From Pseudoduganella violaceinigra DSM 15887 (lineage in GTDB: Bacteria > Pseudomonadota > Gammaproteobacteria > Burkholderiales > Burkholderiaceae_D), in NCBI RefSeq assembly GCF_000425385.1, contig NZ_AUDI01000009.1:1-64000 (forward strand): 64,000 nt of DNA, written 5' to 3'. Below, piece after piece: positions 17,943 through 24,736 of the stretch. The notes below the pieces were generated by a model. It worked only from the letters and a program-made list of their open reading frames with translations, was not told the origin of the DNA and made no database searches. Within the stretch, counting starts at the first letter, position 1, and each line of letters opens with the position of its first letter. The translations under genes and the position numbers were made by a program.

Positions 17943-18665
17943 TTATTTGATGGTGGCTAATTTCGCTTCCAGGGTACGCTGATCAACTGCTCCTGCAATG
18001 CGGCTGCCGTCGGCGAAGAAGATCGCCGGGGTGCCGTTAATATTCATCTTCTGGCCAAGCGCCAGTACCTTGTCGTTCGGCGCGGTACAGCCGTTCGGGG
18101 CCGCCGGCGCCGCCTTGCCGTTCAACATCCAGTCGTCCCAGGCCTTGTTGCGGTCGGCCGAGCACCAGATATTCTGCGACTTGGTGGCCGAGTCCGGCGA
18201 CAGGATGTTGTACAAATAGGTGTACACGGTCACATTGTCGACATTGGCCAGCGTCGTCTGGCGGAAGCGCTTGCAATAACCGCAGTTCGGGTCTTCAAAG
18301 ATGGCCATGACGCGTTTGCCGTTGCCCTTGACGGTCTTCAGCGCCAGCTCTTTGGGCAGGTCGTCGAAATTGATCTTGTTCAGGTCGTCGATCCGGGCCT
18401 GGGTCAAGTCCTGCGACGTTTTCAGGTCGAAGATATGGCCCACCACCAGGATGCTGCCGGTCTTGTCGGTGTAGCGGATTTCACTGCCGACGCGCACTTC
18501 ATACAGGTCGGCATACTGGGTCTTCTTGATCGAATCGATCCTGGCCTCGCCCAGGCGTTCCGACAGGACCTTGCGCAGTTGTGCTTCGTCTTTTCCATTT
18601 TGCGCATCGGCACAGGACATCAGCATGGCCGAAGCCAATGCCAATACCAGTTTACTTTTCTTCAT
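17943..18665 (-). CDS. dsbC: Thiol:disulfide interchange protein DsbC
   Basis: A 240-residue periplasmic disulfide isomerase. The signal peptide covers about residues 1-21. An N-terminal dimerisation domain follows, then a thioredoxin-fold domain with the active site CGYC at 128-131 in FEDPNCGYCKRF. A second cysteine pair (NIWCSADRN and APNGCTAPN) matches the structural disulfide of DsbC. GCGGAGAAA precedes the ATG. It shuffles wrong disulfides of exported proteins and is kept reduced by DsbD. Confidence 0.95.
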   Translation of the reverse strand: MKKSKLVLALASAMLMSCADAQNGKDEAQLRKVLSERLGEARIDSIKKTQYADLYEVRVGSEIRYTDKTGSILVVGHIFDLKTSQDLTQARIDDLNKINFDDLPKELALKTVKGNGKRVMAIFEDPNCGYCKRFRQTTLANVDNVTVYTYLYNILSPDSATKSQNIWCSADRNKAWDDWMLNGKAAPAAPNGCTAPNDKVLALGQKMNINGTPAIFFADGSRIAGAVDQRTLEAKLATIK

Positions 18666-18677
18666 AATTTCTCCGCT

Positions 18678-19883
18678 TTACAGCTTTCCAAGGGCATGTG
18701 AAATCAGCCGGCGCTTTACGCCGGGCAATTTATCCAGCAAGTTTAGCCCGAAATTGCGCACCGCGCGCACAGGTTCGAGATCGGCGCCGAACAGGCGCTC
18801 CAGGCCATCCGTCGCGGCCACCATCAGGCTCACTTCTTCCTTGCGCGCGCGCGCATAGCGGGCCAGCACGCGGTCGTCGCCGATCGAGCGGTGCTCTTCG
18901 CGTTCCGCCACGGCCTTCACCAGCGCATGCACATCGCCAAAACCCAGGTTCATGCCATGGCCGGCCAGCGGGTGCACCACGTGGGCGGCGTCGCCCACCA
19001 GGGCCACGCGCGGCGCGACCATGGCATGCGGGCGCATCAGGCGCAGCGGGAAAGCACGCACCACTTCCGGCTGCAGGGGCGTCAATCGGCCCAGCTTCGG
19101 GCCGGCGAAAGGAGCCAGGCGTTCCGCCAGCGCCGCCGCGCCCTCACGGCATAGCGTATCGGACAGCATATCGGGCGCCGACCATACCAGGGAAACCTGG
19201 TTGCCGGGCAAAGGCAGCAGTGCCACGATCCCCTGTTCGCCAGTGAACCACTGATGCGCCACCCCGTGGTGCGGCAGCTCGCAGGCAAAGTTGGAGACCA
19301 CGCCGCTCTGGTTATATGGGCGGTAATCGAGCCCGATATCGCATTGGCCGCGCACCCAGGACTGGGCGCCGTCGGCGCCGACCACCAGCGCCGCGCCAAG
19401 GTGGGAGCCGTCGTCCATGGTGATCACCGCCCCCTCGTCGTCATGCTTCAGCGCCACCGCCTTGCCGTGCACGAAGTGGACGTTCTGGGCGAAGCGCAGC
19501 GCCGCGTCCAGGGCCTGGTTCAGGTTGCGGTCTTCGACGATCCAGCACAAGGTGCCGGCGTGGGCGCCGTAGGCGTCGAAATTCAGGGCGCCGGCCCTGC
19601 TGCCATCGCCGTTGACCAGCATGGCGTCGACCGGGGCGATGCGGGCCTGGTCCAGGGCGCCCCAGACTTTTAGGGAATCGAGCAGGCGCTGGGCGGTATG
19701 GTTGAGCGCGAATACGCGTACATCCCAGCTCGCCTCGTCTGGCCGGGCGGGCGCCGGCGGCGGCCCCAGCAGTGTCACACTCAAACCGGACTGGGCAAAC
19801 GCGAGGGCTGCCGTTTTGGCAATGGCGCCATTGCCGACAATGCAGACCGCAGTCTGCATATGGTGATGCGAGGGCTTGTTCAT
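18678..19883 (-). CDS. UbiH/UbiF/Coq6-family FAD monooxygenase
   Basis: A 401-residue flavoprotein hydroxylase, probably for a ring hydroxylation in ubiquinone synthesis. The N-terminal dinucleotide-binding segment is VCIVGNGAIAKTAALAFAQSG, the middle motif VVGADGAQSWVRGQ, and the second FAD motif VALVGDAAHVVHPLAGHGMNLGF is the UbiH/Coq6 signature. The frame stays open upstream through tRNA-Phe, but the homologous part starts at MNKPSHHHMQTAVC, so the ATG at 19883 was chosen; 19859 is an alternative. Which ring position it hydroxylates cannot be told. Confidence 0.88.
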   Translation of the reverse strand: MNKPSHHHMQTAVCIVGNGAIAKTAALAFAQSGLSVTLLGPPPAPARPDEASWDVRVFALNHTAQRLLDSLKVWGALDQARIAPVDAMLVNGDGSRAGALNFDAYGAHAGTLCWIVEDRNLNQALDAALRFAQNVHFVHGKAVALKHDDEGAVITMDDGSHLGAALVVGADGAQSWVRGQCDIGLDYRPYNQSGVVSNFACELPHHGVAHQWFTGEQGIVALLPLPGNQVSLVWSAPDMLSDTLCREGAAALAERLAPFAGPKLGRLTPLQPEVVRAFPLRLMRPHAMVAPRVALVGDAAHVVHPLAGHGMNLGFGDVHALVKAVAEREEHRSIGDDRVLARYARARKEEVSLMVAATDGLERLFGADLEPVRAVRNFGLNLLDKLPGVKRRLISHALGKL

Positions 19884-19920
19884 CCGAACATTATAGCTTT
19901 CCTGCAACGGAAAAAGGCTA

Positions 19921-19948
19921 TTGCAAGCCATGGAAACCCTGCTATAAT
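19921..19948 (+). promoter_or_regulatory. tRNA-Phe promoter
   Basis: TTGCAA (19921-19926) and a perfect TATAAT (19943-19948) are 16 bases apart, placing the start about 10 bases downstream, just ahead of the tRNA 5' end at 19959. Confidence 0.75.
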
Positions 19949-19958
19949 GCTGCCTCTT

Positions 19959-20034
19959 GGCCTGGTAGCTCAGTTGGTAGAGCAGAGGATTGAAAATCCT
20001 TGTGTCGGTGGTTCGATTCCGCCCCGGGCCACCA
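19959..20034 (+). tRNA. tRNA-Phe (GAA)
   Basis: A complete 76-base tRNA with encoded CCA. The acceptor stem GGCCTGG pairs with CCGGGCC (one G-U). The D-loop, anticodon stem-loop with GAA at 19992-19994 and T-loop GGTTCGATTCC are canonical. It is preceded by its own promoter and followed by a terminator. Its 3' half is the target of the insertion described below, and its sequence is intact. Confidence 0.98.
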
Positions 20035-20041
20035 AGAACAT
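19990..20041 (+). repeat. Left attachment repeat (tRNA-Phe 3' half)
   Basis: These 52 bases, from the anticodon loop to seven bases past the CCA, are repeated exactly at 23033-23084 in the same orientation. Tyrosine integrases typically use tRNA anticodon-loop to 3'-end sequence as the crossover site and leave such a duplication. Confidence 0.88.
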
Positions 20042-20052
20042 CTCTCACAAAA

Positions 20053-20079
20053 CGTCAACCCATGCAGGTTGGCGTTTTT
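20053..20079 (+). terminator. tRNA-Phe terminator
   Basis: An 8-bp stem (20053-20060 with 20067-20074, one G-U) with a 6-base loop is followed by TTTTTGTTT. It lies 18 bases after the tRNA. Confidence 0.85.
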
Positions 20080-20179
20080 GTTTCTATGGCACAAAAACTC
20101 CTTGTGCCGGTCCATTTAAGGTTACTTCGCCAAGTCAAAGCACTGAAGATGCATCGACTCGACGCGCAAGACCACCTCA

Positions 20180-20878
20180 TCAAGAGAAGTCCGCAATTCC
20201 TCCGATTCCAGCGCTCACGCCCCCCACCCGACCAAGGTTGGAATCCTCGAAGCCCAGCAGGAAGGAGATCTCCGCGCCTGACATATGCGTGTTGCGCAAA
20301 TAGTGGTGTGCCAGTGAACTGCGCAGCGCATCCAGCGTTTGCTGGAACGTAGTGCCTTCCTCTTGCAGCCGACGTTGCAGCGTGCGCGTGCTGACTGCCA
20401 GCTTGCGGCTGACGGTCAGCATCGATACGTCGCCGGCCGGCAGGCATTCCAGCACCATGCTGCGGACCCGCTCCAGCATGCCTGCGCTGCGATCCAGATC
20501 GACCAGCCGCTGCCGCAATGATGGTTCGAAAAACAGCCACATCTTATGGTTTTCGGTCAGGAATGGGCGGTCCATATCCTCGTTGGCAAAGACCAACGTG
20601 GCCAGCTGCGAATTGGTCACTGCCATGCCGAAGTGCGAGGCGTATTTATCTGCATCCGCTTCGGTGATGGAATGAAAAGGCCAACTGACGCGTAGTGGCT
20701 GGACAGATGTACGCGTCGCCAAGCGCGCCAGCTGAACAAAGAACACCAGCTTGAACAACAGAAACACTACCGGCGGCCGCGTGGAGGGATCGATGAAGTC
20801 ATTGATGACCGTGGCCTGATGCGGGACAGTAAATGGCATCGCCTTCAAGGGCGATGCTGACTCCGTTGATACTGCCAT
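20180..20878 (-). pseudogene. Truncated AraC-family regulator (OruR-like), both ends lost
   Basis: The middle of this open frame is a clear AraC protein of the type with an arabinose-binding-like N-terminal domain: QPLRVSWPFHSITEADADKYASHFG, then the HTH segment VSRKLAVSTRTLQRRLQEEGTTF and AEISFLLGFEDSN. Such proteins are about 330-350 residues. Here the first 100 or more residues are missing, replaced by sequence from the PAAR remnant in another frame. After GFEDSN the conserved second-helix sequence (normally SFFRAF...) is lost and an unrelated tail follows. The break lies about 200 bases from the left attachment repeat. It is unlikely to bind DNA normally. Confidence 0.75.
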
Positions 20879-20949
20879 GGCTCGAGGCGGGAATCACTTT
20901 GCCACCTGCACTGGTGGCGGCGCCCAGTGTCAGGGGTGTAACGCTTCAT
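20799..20949 (-). pseudogene. PAAR-domain protein remnant
   Basis: An AGGAGG ribosome site precedes the ATG at 20949 at good spacing, but that frame closes after 34 codons. One frame over, starting three bases after the A of that ATG, the sequence reads LGAATSAGGKVIPASS, then INGVSIALEGDAIYCPA and ends at 20799. This matches the front part of PAAR proteins (G-D-x-T-S-x-G-G, then VA-x-x-GD-x-x-x-CP), which cap the T6SS spike. The frame break near the start and the early stop after HGHQ mark it as broken. The 3' side runs into the truncated AraC gene. Confidence 0.65.
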
Positions 20950-21166
20950 GCGATGGGCCTCCTGTTGTTGCCGGAACAGGAAATGTCCCATCACAGCGCT
21001 GGGGGGGGCGATTCAACAACAAATATCCGTTGGAAATAAGCGGCACCAGCGCAAGCTGTCCCTGGCCTGTCTCGACCGCGTTCACAAGCCGCGCCAGGCA
21101 AGCATACACGCCGCAGGCAGGGCCGATGCGGCGCTGCCCGATCGGGAATCCGCGAGCGCTTCGCGA

Positions 21167-22084
21167 CTAATATGAGCGCTGCAATACCATTTGCTCGCGC
21201 ACATAACGCGCTGGCGGCTGTCCGACATGCCGGGTGAACGCAACACTGAATGCGCTCGCCGAGCCGTAGCCGACGCGTTCAGCGACCTCGGCGATGCCCC
21301 CTTCTTGTCTCCGCAGCAGGCTCTTCGCTAAAGCCATGCGCCAAGCGTGCAGGTAGGCCATCGGCGTAACACCCAATGCGCGACTGAATCGCTCGAAGAA
21401 CGCCGAGCGTGAAAGGGCTGCCTCTTTCGCCAGTTGCGCAACCGTCCAGGGCTTGGTGATATTTTCGTGAAGACGCCGGATTGCCACCGCCAGGCGTTCG
21501 TCGGCAAGGCCACGCAGCAGGCCCGGCGACGCCGCGGTCGGTGCCGCGGACCGCAGCGCTTCGATGAGCAGCACCTCCAGCAGCCGCGCCAGGATCACCT
21601 CCCGAGCGGGCCGCGTCGCACGCGTTTCTTCGCCCACCAGCTGCACGAGAGTGGCCAGACGCTTCTCGCCGCGGACGTGTACGAGTTGCGGCAGTAGCGA
21701 AACCAGCAAGGCCGCGTCGGGCGAGCCGAAGGAGCAGTAACCCACAAGCAGCTGAACGTCGGGCGTCCCATTTTCAACGCCGTGTCTGTATTCGCCACCC
21801 GCCAGCGGCGCTGGCGCAATATCCAATTCCTCCGGCATCGGCGGCTCCAGGCTGGACACCGTGAAACTGTACGCCGCCGGAATCAGCACGAAGTCGCCTT
21901 GCTGCAGCTGGATCTGCTCGCGCCCCTTGACCTCGAGGCGGCACGTTCCATCCAGGATCACGCAGTAGAACGGTTGGCCGTTTTCCGGGCGCCTTACCCG
22001 CCACGGCCCTGTGGCGCTGACGAGCTTCGAGAGCCTGGCTTGCGGTTGCAGGAGCAGGACAACCTCCGCGAGCGGATCAACCAT
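21167..22084 (-). CDS. AraC-family regulator with cupin N-terminal domain
   Basis: A 305-residue regulator: residues 1-180 form a cupin-type sensor domain (CRLEVKGREQIQLQQGDFVLIPAAYSF in its core), and the last 100 residues hold two HTH units (WTVAQLAKEAALSRSAFFERFSRALGVTPMAYL, then IAEVAERVGYGSASAFSVAFTRHVGQPPARY). It resembles RclR/YqhC-type regulators that control a neighbouring oxidoreductase. The ATG at 22084 has a GAGAG site; an upstream ATG at 22138 lacks one. It is divergent from the SDR gene across 100 bases, so it probably controls it. The inducer is unknown. Confidence 0.88.
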   Translation of the reverse strand: MVDPLAEVVLLLQPQARLSKLVSATGPWRVRRPENGQPFYCVILDGTCRLEVKGREQIQLQQGDFVLIPAAYSFTVSSLEPPMPEELDIAPAPLAGGEYRHGVENGTPDVQLLVGYCSFGSPDAALLVSLLPQLVHVRGEKRLATLVQLVGEETRATRPAREVILARLLEVLLIEALRSAAPTAASPGLLRGLADERLAVAIRRLHENITKPWTVAQLAKEAALSRSAFFERFSRALGVTPMAYLHAWRMALAKSLLRRQEGGIAEVAERVGYGSASAFSVAFTRHVGQPPARYVREQMVLQRSY

Positions 22085-22184
22085 ATCTGGACTCTCGCTA
22101 ATGAAATATGAACTCCTGATTGTAGCAAGTCCGACCATGGCGCACTACAGTTTGCTTACCGCCAAACACTCAACAGGAGTCGCC

Positions 22185-22928
22185 ATGAAAACAGTCCTCA
22201 TCACCGGATGCTCATCCGGTTTCGGCCTCAAGACCGCCCAACTCTTCCTCGATCGCGATTGGAAGGTCATCGCCACCATGCGCACGCCGCGCGAAGACCT
22301 TCTGCCACGATCCGAGCACCTGCGCGTGCTGGCCCTTGACGTGACCGATCCAAACAGCATTCGTCGCGCCGTGGACGCGGCGGGAGCGATCGACGTGCTG
22401 GTCAACAACGCCGGCATAGGCACACTGGGTGCCCTGGAGGGCACCTCAATGAAAACCGCCCGCGCTGTCTTCGAAACGAACACGCTGGGCACGATCGCTA
22501 TGACCCAGGCGGTGCTGCCGCAGTTCAGGCTGCGGCAGGCGGGTGTCGTCATCAACCTAACCTCGAGCGTGACCTCGATACCGCTCCCTCTGCTGTCCGT
22601 GTACACGGCGAGCAAGGCGGCGATAAATGCATTCACCGAGTCACTGGCCCTGGAGCTTCAGCAATTCAATGTGCGCGTGAACCTGGTGCTGCCGGGACGC
22701 GCTCCACAGACCAAGTTCAGTGAAAACGCCCAGCCATTCATGCAGGGTGCCATCCCTGAGCCGTACGCCGCCTTGGCGAAGAATATCTTCGAGGCATGGG
22801 GACAGTCGACTGAGGTCACTCACCCGGTCGACGTGGCAGAGGCGGTATGGCGCGCGGCGACCGATCCGTCGTGCCCGCTTCGCCTTCCTGCCGGTGCCGA
22901 CGCCGTCTCGCTGTCGCGGCCAAGCTGA
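22185..22928 (+). CDS. Short-chain dehydrogenase/reductase
   Basis: A 247-residue classical SDR with Rossmann motif TGCSSGFG at residues 7-14, NNAG, the catalytic Ser in NLTSSVTS and the YTASK Tyr/Lys pair. The cofactor-specificity region after beta2 (ATMRTPRED) has an arginine, hinting at NADPH. ACAGGAGTCGCC precedes the ATG at 22185; the frame extends upstream only over the divergent promoter region. Substrate unknown. It is paired with the divergent AraC regulator inside the tRNA-Phe island. Confidence 0.9.
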   Translation: MKTVLITGCSSGFGLKTAQLFLDRDWKVIATMRTPREDLLPRSEHLRVLALDVTDPNSIRRAVDAAGAIDVLVNNAGIGTLGALEGTSMKTARAVFETNTLGTIAMTQAVLPQFRLRQAGVVINLTSSVTSIPLPLLSVYTASKAAINAFTESLALELQQFNVRVNLVLPGRAPQTKFSENAQPFMQGAIPEPYAALAKNIFEAWGQSTEVTHPVDVAEAVWRAATDPSCPLRLPAGADAVSLSRPS

Positions 22929-23032
22929 AGCGGCATCTGCGTTGGTCTGCCCTCATGGGCAAATCAAACTCGACCGGGACTTCCGCAAGATTGCCGCACC
23001 GGCCTACAAAATATGTACACTAGACAACCGTC

Positions 23033-23084
23033 TTGAAAATCCTTGTGTCGGTGGTTCGATTCCGCCCCGGGCCACCAAGAACAT
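23033..23084 (+). repeat. Right attachment repeat (tRNA-Phe 3' half copy)
   Basis: An exact second copy of 19990-20041. It begins in the anticodon loop, so it is not a tRNA gene: no D-arm or acceptor 5' strand precedes it. It marks the distal junction of the island. Confidence 0.88.
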
Positions 23085-23093
23085 ATCTCATGA

Positions 23094-23122
23094 AACGCCA
23101 ACCATCACCGGTTGGCGTTTTT
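23094..23122 (+). terminator. Terminator following the right tRNA repeat
   Basis: A perfect 10-bp stem (23094-23103 with 23110-23119), 6-base loop, then TTTTTGTTT. It stands at the same distance from the repeat as the terminator of intact tRNA-Phe and has the same stem plan with a different loop, so it is probably the original terminator displaced by the insertion. Confidence 0.85.
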
Positions 23123-23203
23123 GTTTGCCAAACAAAAGTCCTCGTGTCCGGTCTATTTCCGGTTTCACGAAGCACTCCTAAAATTTTCTCCCTCTCATCC
23201 CCG

Positions 23204-23380
23204 CTACTCGCATCTGTCTTCGAGTACGCTGCGCAGCACCTCGCAGATGGTTGCCAATTTGGTCGGTTCAACATATCCCCGACCATCCACGAGTAGTTGG
23301 GCCGTGATCACGCGATCTCGGCCCAATTTTTTTGCTGCATTCAATCCGCATCGGGCGGCGGCAGATGCAGGCTGCTGTGA
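23204..23380 (-). pseudogene. Gene tail resembling the end of a GGDEF domain
   Basis: A 58-codon frame opens directly behind the stop codon of the putative immunity gene and in the same phase. It reads NAAKKLGRDRVITAQ in the middle, like the last helix and strand of diguanylate cyclases (AKxxGRNRV), then continues VDGRGYVEPTKLATICEVL to a stop at 23204. There is no start codon or cyclase core, so I read it as the 3' remnant of a lost gene. The hairpin at 23297-23333 lies inside it. Confidence 0.4.
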
Positions 23381-23758
23381 TCAGCATGTAGCACCAGAGA
23401 TGCTTTTGCCAGATCGAAGATCAAACCCAAAGAAACACCTGTAGCCGTCTCGGTCGTGTATGCAAGAGAGCTCTCCCTTGCTCCGTTCCCGATAGTCCTT
23501 GTCGCTGCTGCATTTCTCTTGCGCCTTCACATCAGGGTACATGGCATCGAACATCTCCTTGGCAAGCGGTCCGCCGACGTTAAACGACACCTTACGGTCA
23601 TTTGACGTCGCTTGCTGCTCTTCTCCTAGAGAACCTGAATAAACAAGGTAGCTCCCCTTAAATGGCTTGTATTGCCACCATTCATATTTCTCACCAGCAT
23701 AGGCGGCGGAAAGACCAAGAAACGATATGCCAAGTACAAGTCGCGAAAATTGCTTCAT
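23381..23758 (-). CDS. Putative periplasmic immunity protein of the Hcp-linked toxin
   Basis: A 125-residue protein with a typical signal peptide (residues 1-21, ending SAAYA). The mature part is small, has four cysteines clustered near the C-terminus (EKCSS, LSCIH, YRCFF and final TC) and no catalytic motif. Its ATG overlaps the stop of the peptidase gene (ATGA), a coupling typical of toxin and antidote pairs. I recognise no family. The periplasmic location fits protection against a toxin that acts on peptidoglycan. Function is inferred from context only. Confidence 0.65.
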   Translation of the reverse strand: MKQFSRLVLGISFLGLSAAYAGEKYEWWQYKPFKGSYLVYSGSLGEEQQATSNDRKVSFNVGGPLAKEMFDAMYPDVKAQEKCSSDKDYRERSKGELSCIHDRDGYRCFFGFDLRSGKSISGATC

Positions 23759-24234
23759 ACAGTCAACTCAACGTGGAAATGGTGATCGTGGTCCTTGAAG
23801 GGAGTGACAAATGGCGATGCGTGCTTGTCGTTGAAGAGGATTCTGTGCACGCCAGGGTATGCGTGGAAGAGAGCAATCAACTTCCCTGTAGCGACTTGGT
23901 CATAGTCGTCTGCCTGATACCAGTACACCGCCTCGCGACGCCCATCCTTTCGAATCGGACGGATATCGACCTGAAGCCCATTCTTATGAGACTCGTGCTT
24001 CTTGTATTCAGGCCCATTTGCCAAGCTAATATTACCGACGCCGAACTTGCGGTGGTCTATGTTCGCCCATTCTCTCTCAACAAATAAAATCATAGTCATC
24101 ATTGCTGGGTGCGCGTACTGCCCGCCCCCGTTGGGAGGTGTGCCATGCACGTAATAGCCAGCCTCCTCGGGAGCCTGGGGCAACATGAAATAGCTGCGGG
24201 AGTCATGGGGTTGAAGCTGCGATAGAGGTTCCAT
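23755..24234 (-). CDS. Putative T6SS effector: LAS-type peptidoglycan metallopeptidase
   Basis: A 159-residue protein without signal peptide or membrane helix. It carries H83-x6-D90 (HKNGLQVDIRP) and H152-x-H154 (HHFHVEL at the C-terminus), the zinc-ligand pattern of LAS metallopeptidases such as MepA (M74) and M15 enzymes, which cut peptide cross-links in peptidoglycan. MepA itself is exported and larger. Lack of a signal with a murein-type active site suggests delivery by a secretion machine. The ATG at 24234 follows the hcp stop by 10 bases with a GGAG site. An upstream in-frame start at 24309 would overlap hcp. The cut bond is unknown. Confidence 0.75.
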   Translation of the reverse strand: MEPLSQLQPHDSRSYFMLPQAPEEAGYYVHGTPPNGGGQYAHPAMMTMILFVEREWANIDHRKFGVGNISLANGPEYKKHESHKNGLQVDIRPIRKDGRREAVYWYQADDYDQVATGKLIALFHAYPGVHRILFNDKHASPFVTPFKDHDHHFHVELTV

Positions 24235-24244
24235 AGACGCTCCG

Positions 24245-24736
24245 TTACACAACCCGATTAGTGGAAAGATCCCAGCCGCCGGTCGTGTTACCCCCAATGC
24301 CACCACCAATTTTCTGCTGCGTGTACTTCCAATGCACCTTGGAGAATTTGAGCGTTAGCGATTCCTGCAACCCTACTTCGGAGTGGACGACCTGGTCAAC
24401 GCTACCAACCAAAACGTTTTCGAGCTCGATCTCGTAATACTTCACCGGATCTCCGTTGCCATCCGCGCGCATGAACTCAAGCTTTGCCTTCGGGATCGTT
24501 CGGCCAGCGGAACAGGTCTGCATCAATATCGGCGAAGACAAGTCAGCAAGTTTGCCGATAGCGATGCTTTTATGCTCGCAACGTTCCGCCGTATGCCCTC
24601 CAGCCGTCGAGGCGGTCGCACTCTTAGGCTGCTTAACCCCGAGCTGTACCGACGTGCACTCTATCCATCCTTGATGCCTTGAGTCTGCCGATTCGCCCTT
24701 GATGCCATCGATTTGCAGGTAGACGTCGATCGCCAT
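24245..24736 (-). CDS. hcp: Hcp family type VI secretion tube protein
   Basis: A 163-residue Hcp1-type protein. It starts MAIDVYLQIDGIKGESAD, followed by HQGWIECTSVQLGV, with PVKYYEIELENVLVGSV and LQESLTLKFSKVHWKYT in the C-terminal half, all Hcp hallmarks. Hcp forms the hexameric tube of the T6SS and carries small effectors in its lumen. GAAGGAG precedes the ATG. No tss gene is in the window, so this is an orphan hcp that must use machinery encoded elsewhere. It heads the three-gene cassette with the peptidase and the exported protein. Confidence 0.92.
   Translation of the reverse strand: MAIDVYLQIDGIKGESADSRHQGWIECTSVQLGVKQPKSATASTAGGHTAERCEHKSIAIGKLADLSSPILMQTCSAGRTIPKAKLEFMRADGNGDPVKYYEIELENVLVGSVDQVVHSEVGLQESLTLKFSKVHWKYTQQKIGGGIGGNTTGGWDLSTNRVV

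Larger units (their letters stand above)
19990..23084. mobile_element. Small degenerate genomic island at tRNA-Phe
   Basis: The 3.1-kb segment is bounded by the exact 52-bp repeats, the left one inside the intact tRNA and the right one lacking any tRNA 5' half. Contents are a truncated AraC gene, a broken PAAR frame, an intact AraC-type regulator and a divergent short-chain dehydrogenase. There is no integrase or transposase, so the element is probably a deletion remnant that cannot move by itself. Each repeat is followed by its own similar but not identical terminator, which suggests that the right one is the original chromosomal terminator. Confidence 0.7.

Noticed and set aside
23033..23084. 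A second tRNA-Phe gene
   Set aside because: It starts in the anticodon loop. There is no acceptor 5' strand, D-arm or promoter before it, so it is an attachment-site copy.
23297..23333. Hairpin with a T run that looks like a plus-strand terminator
   Set aside because: No plus-strand gene ends there, and the stem lies within the minus-strand GGDEF-like tail (codons for KKLGRDRVITAQ), which explains the T run as Lys codons.
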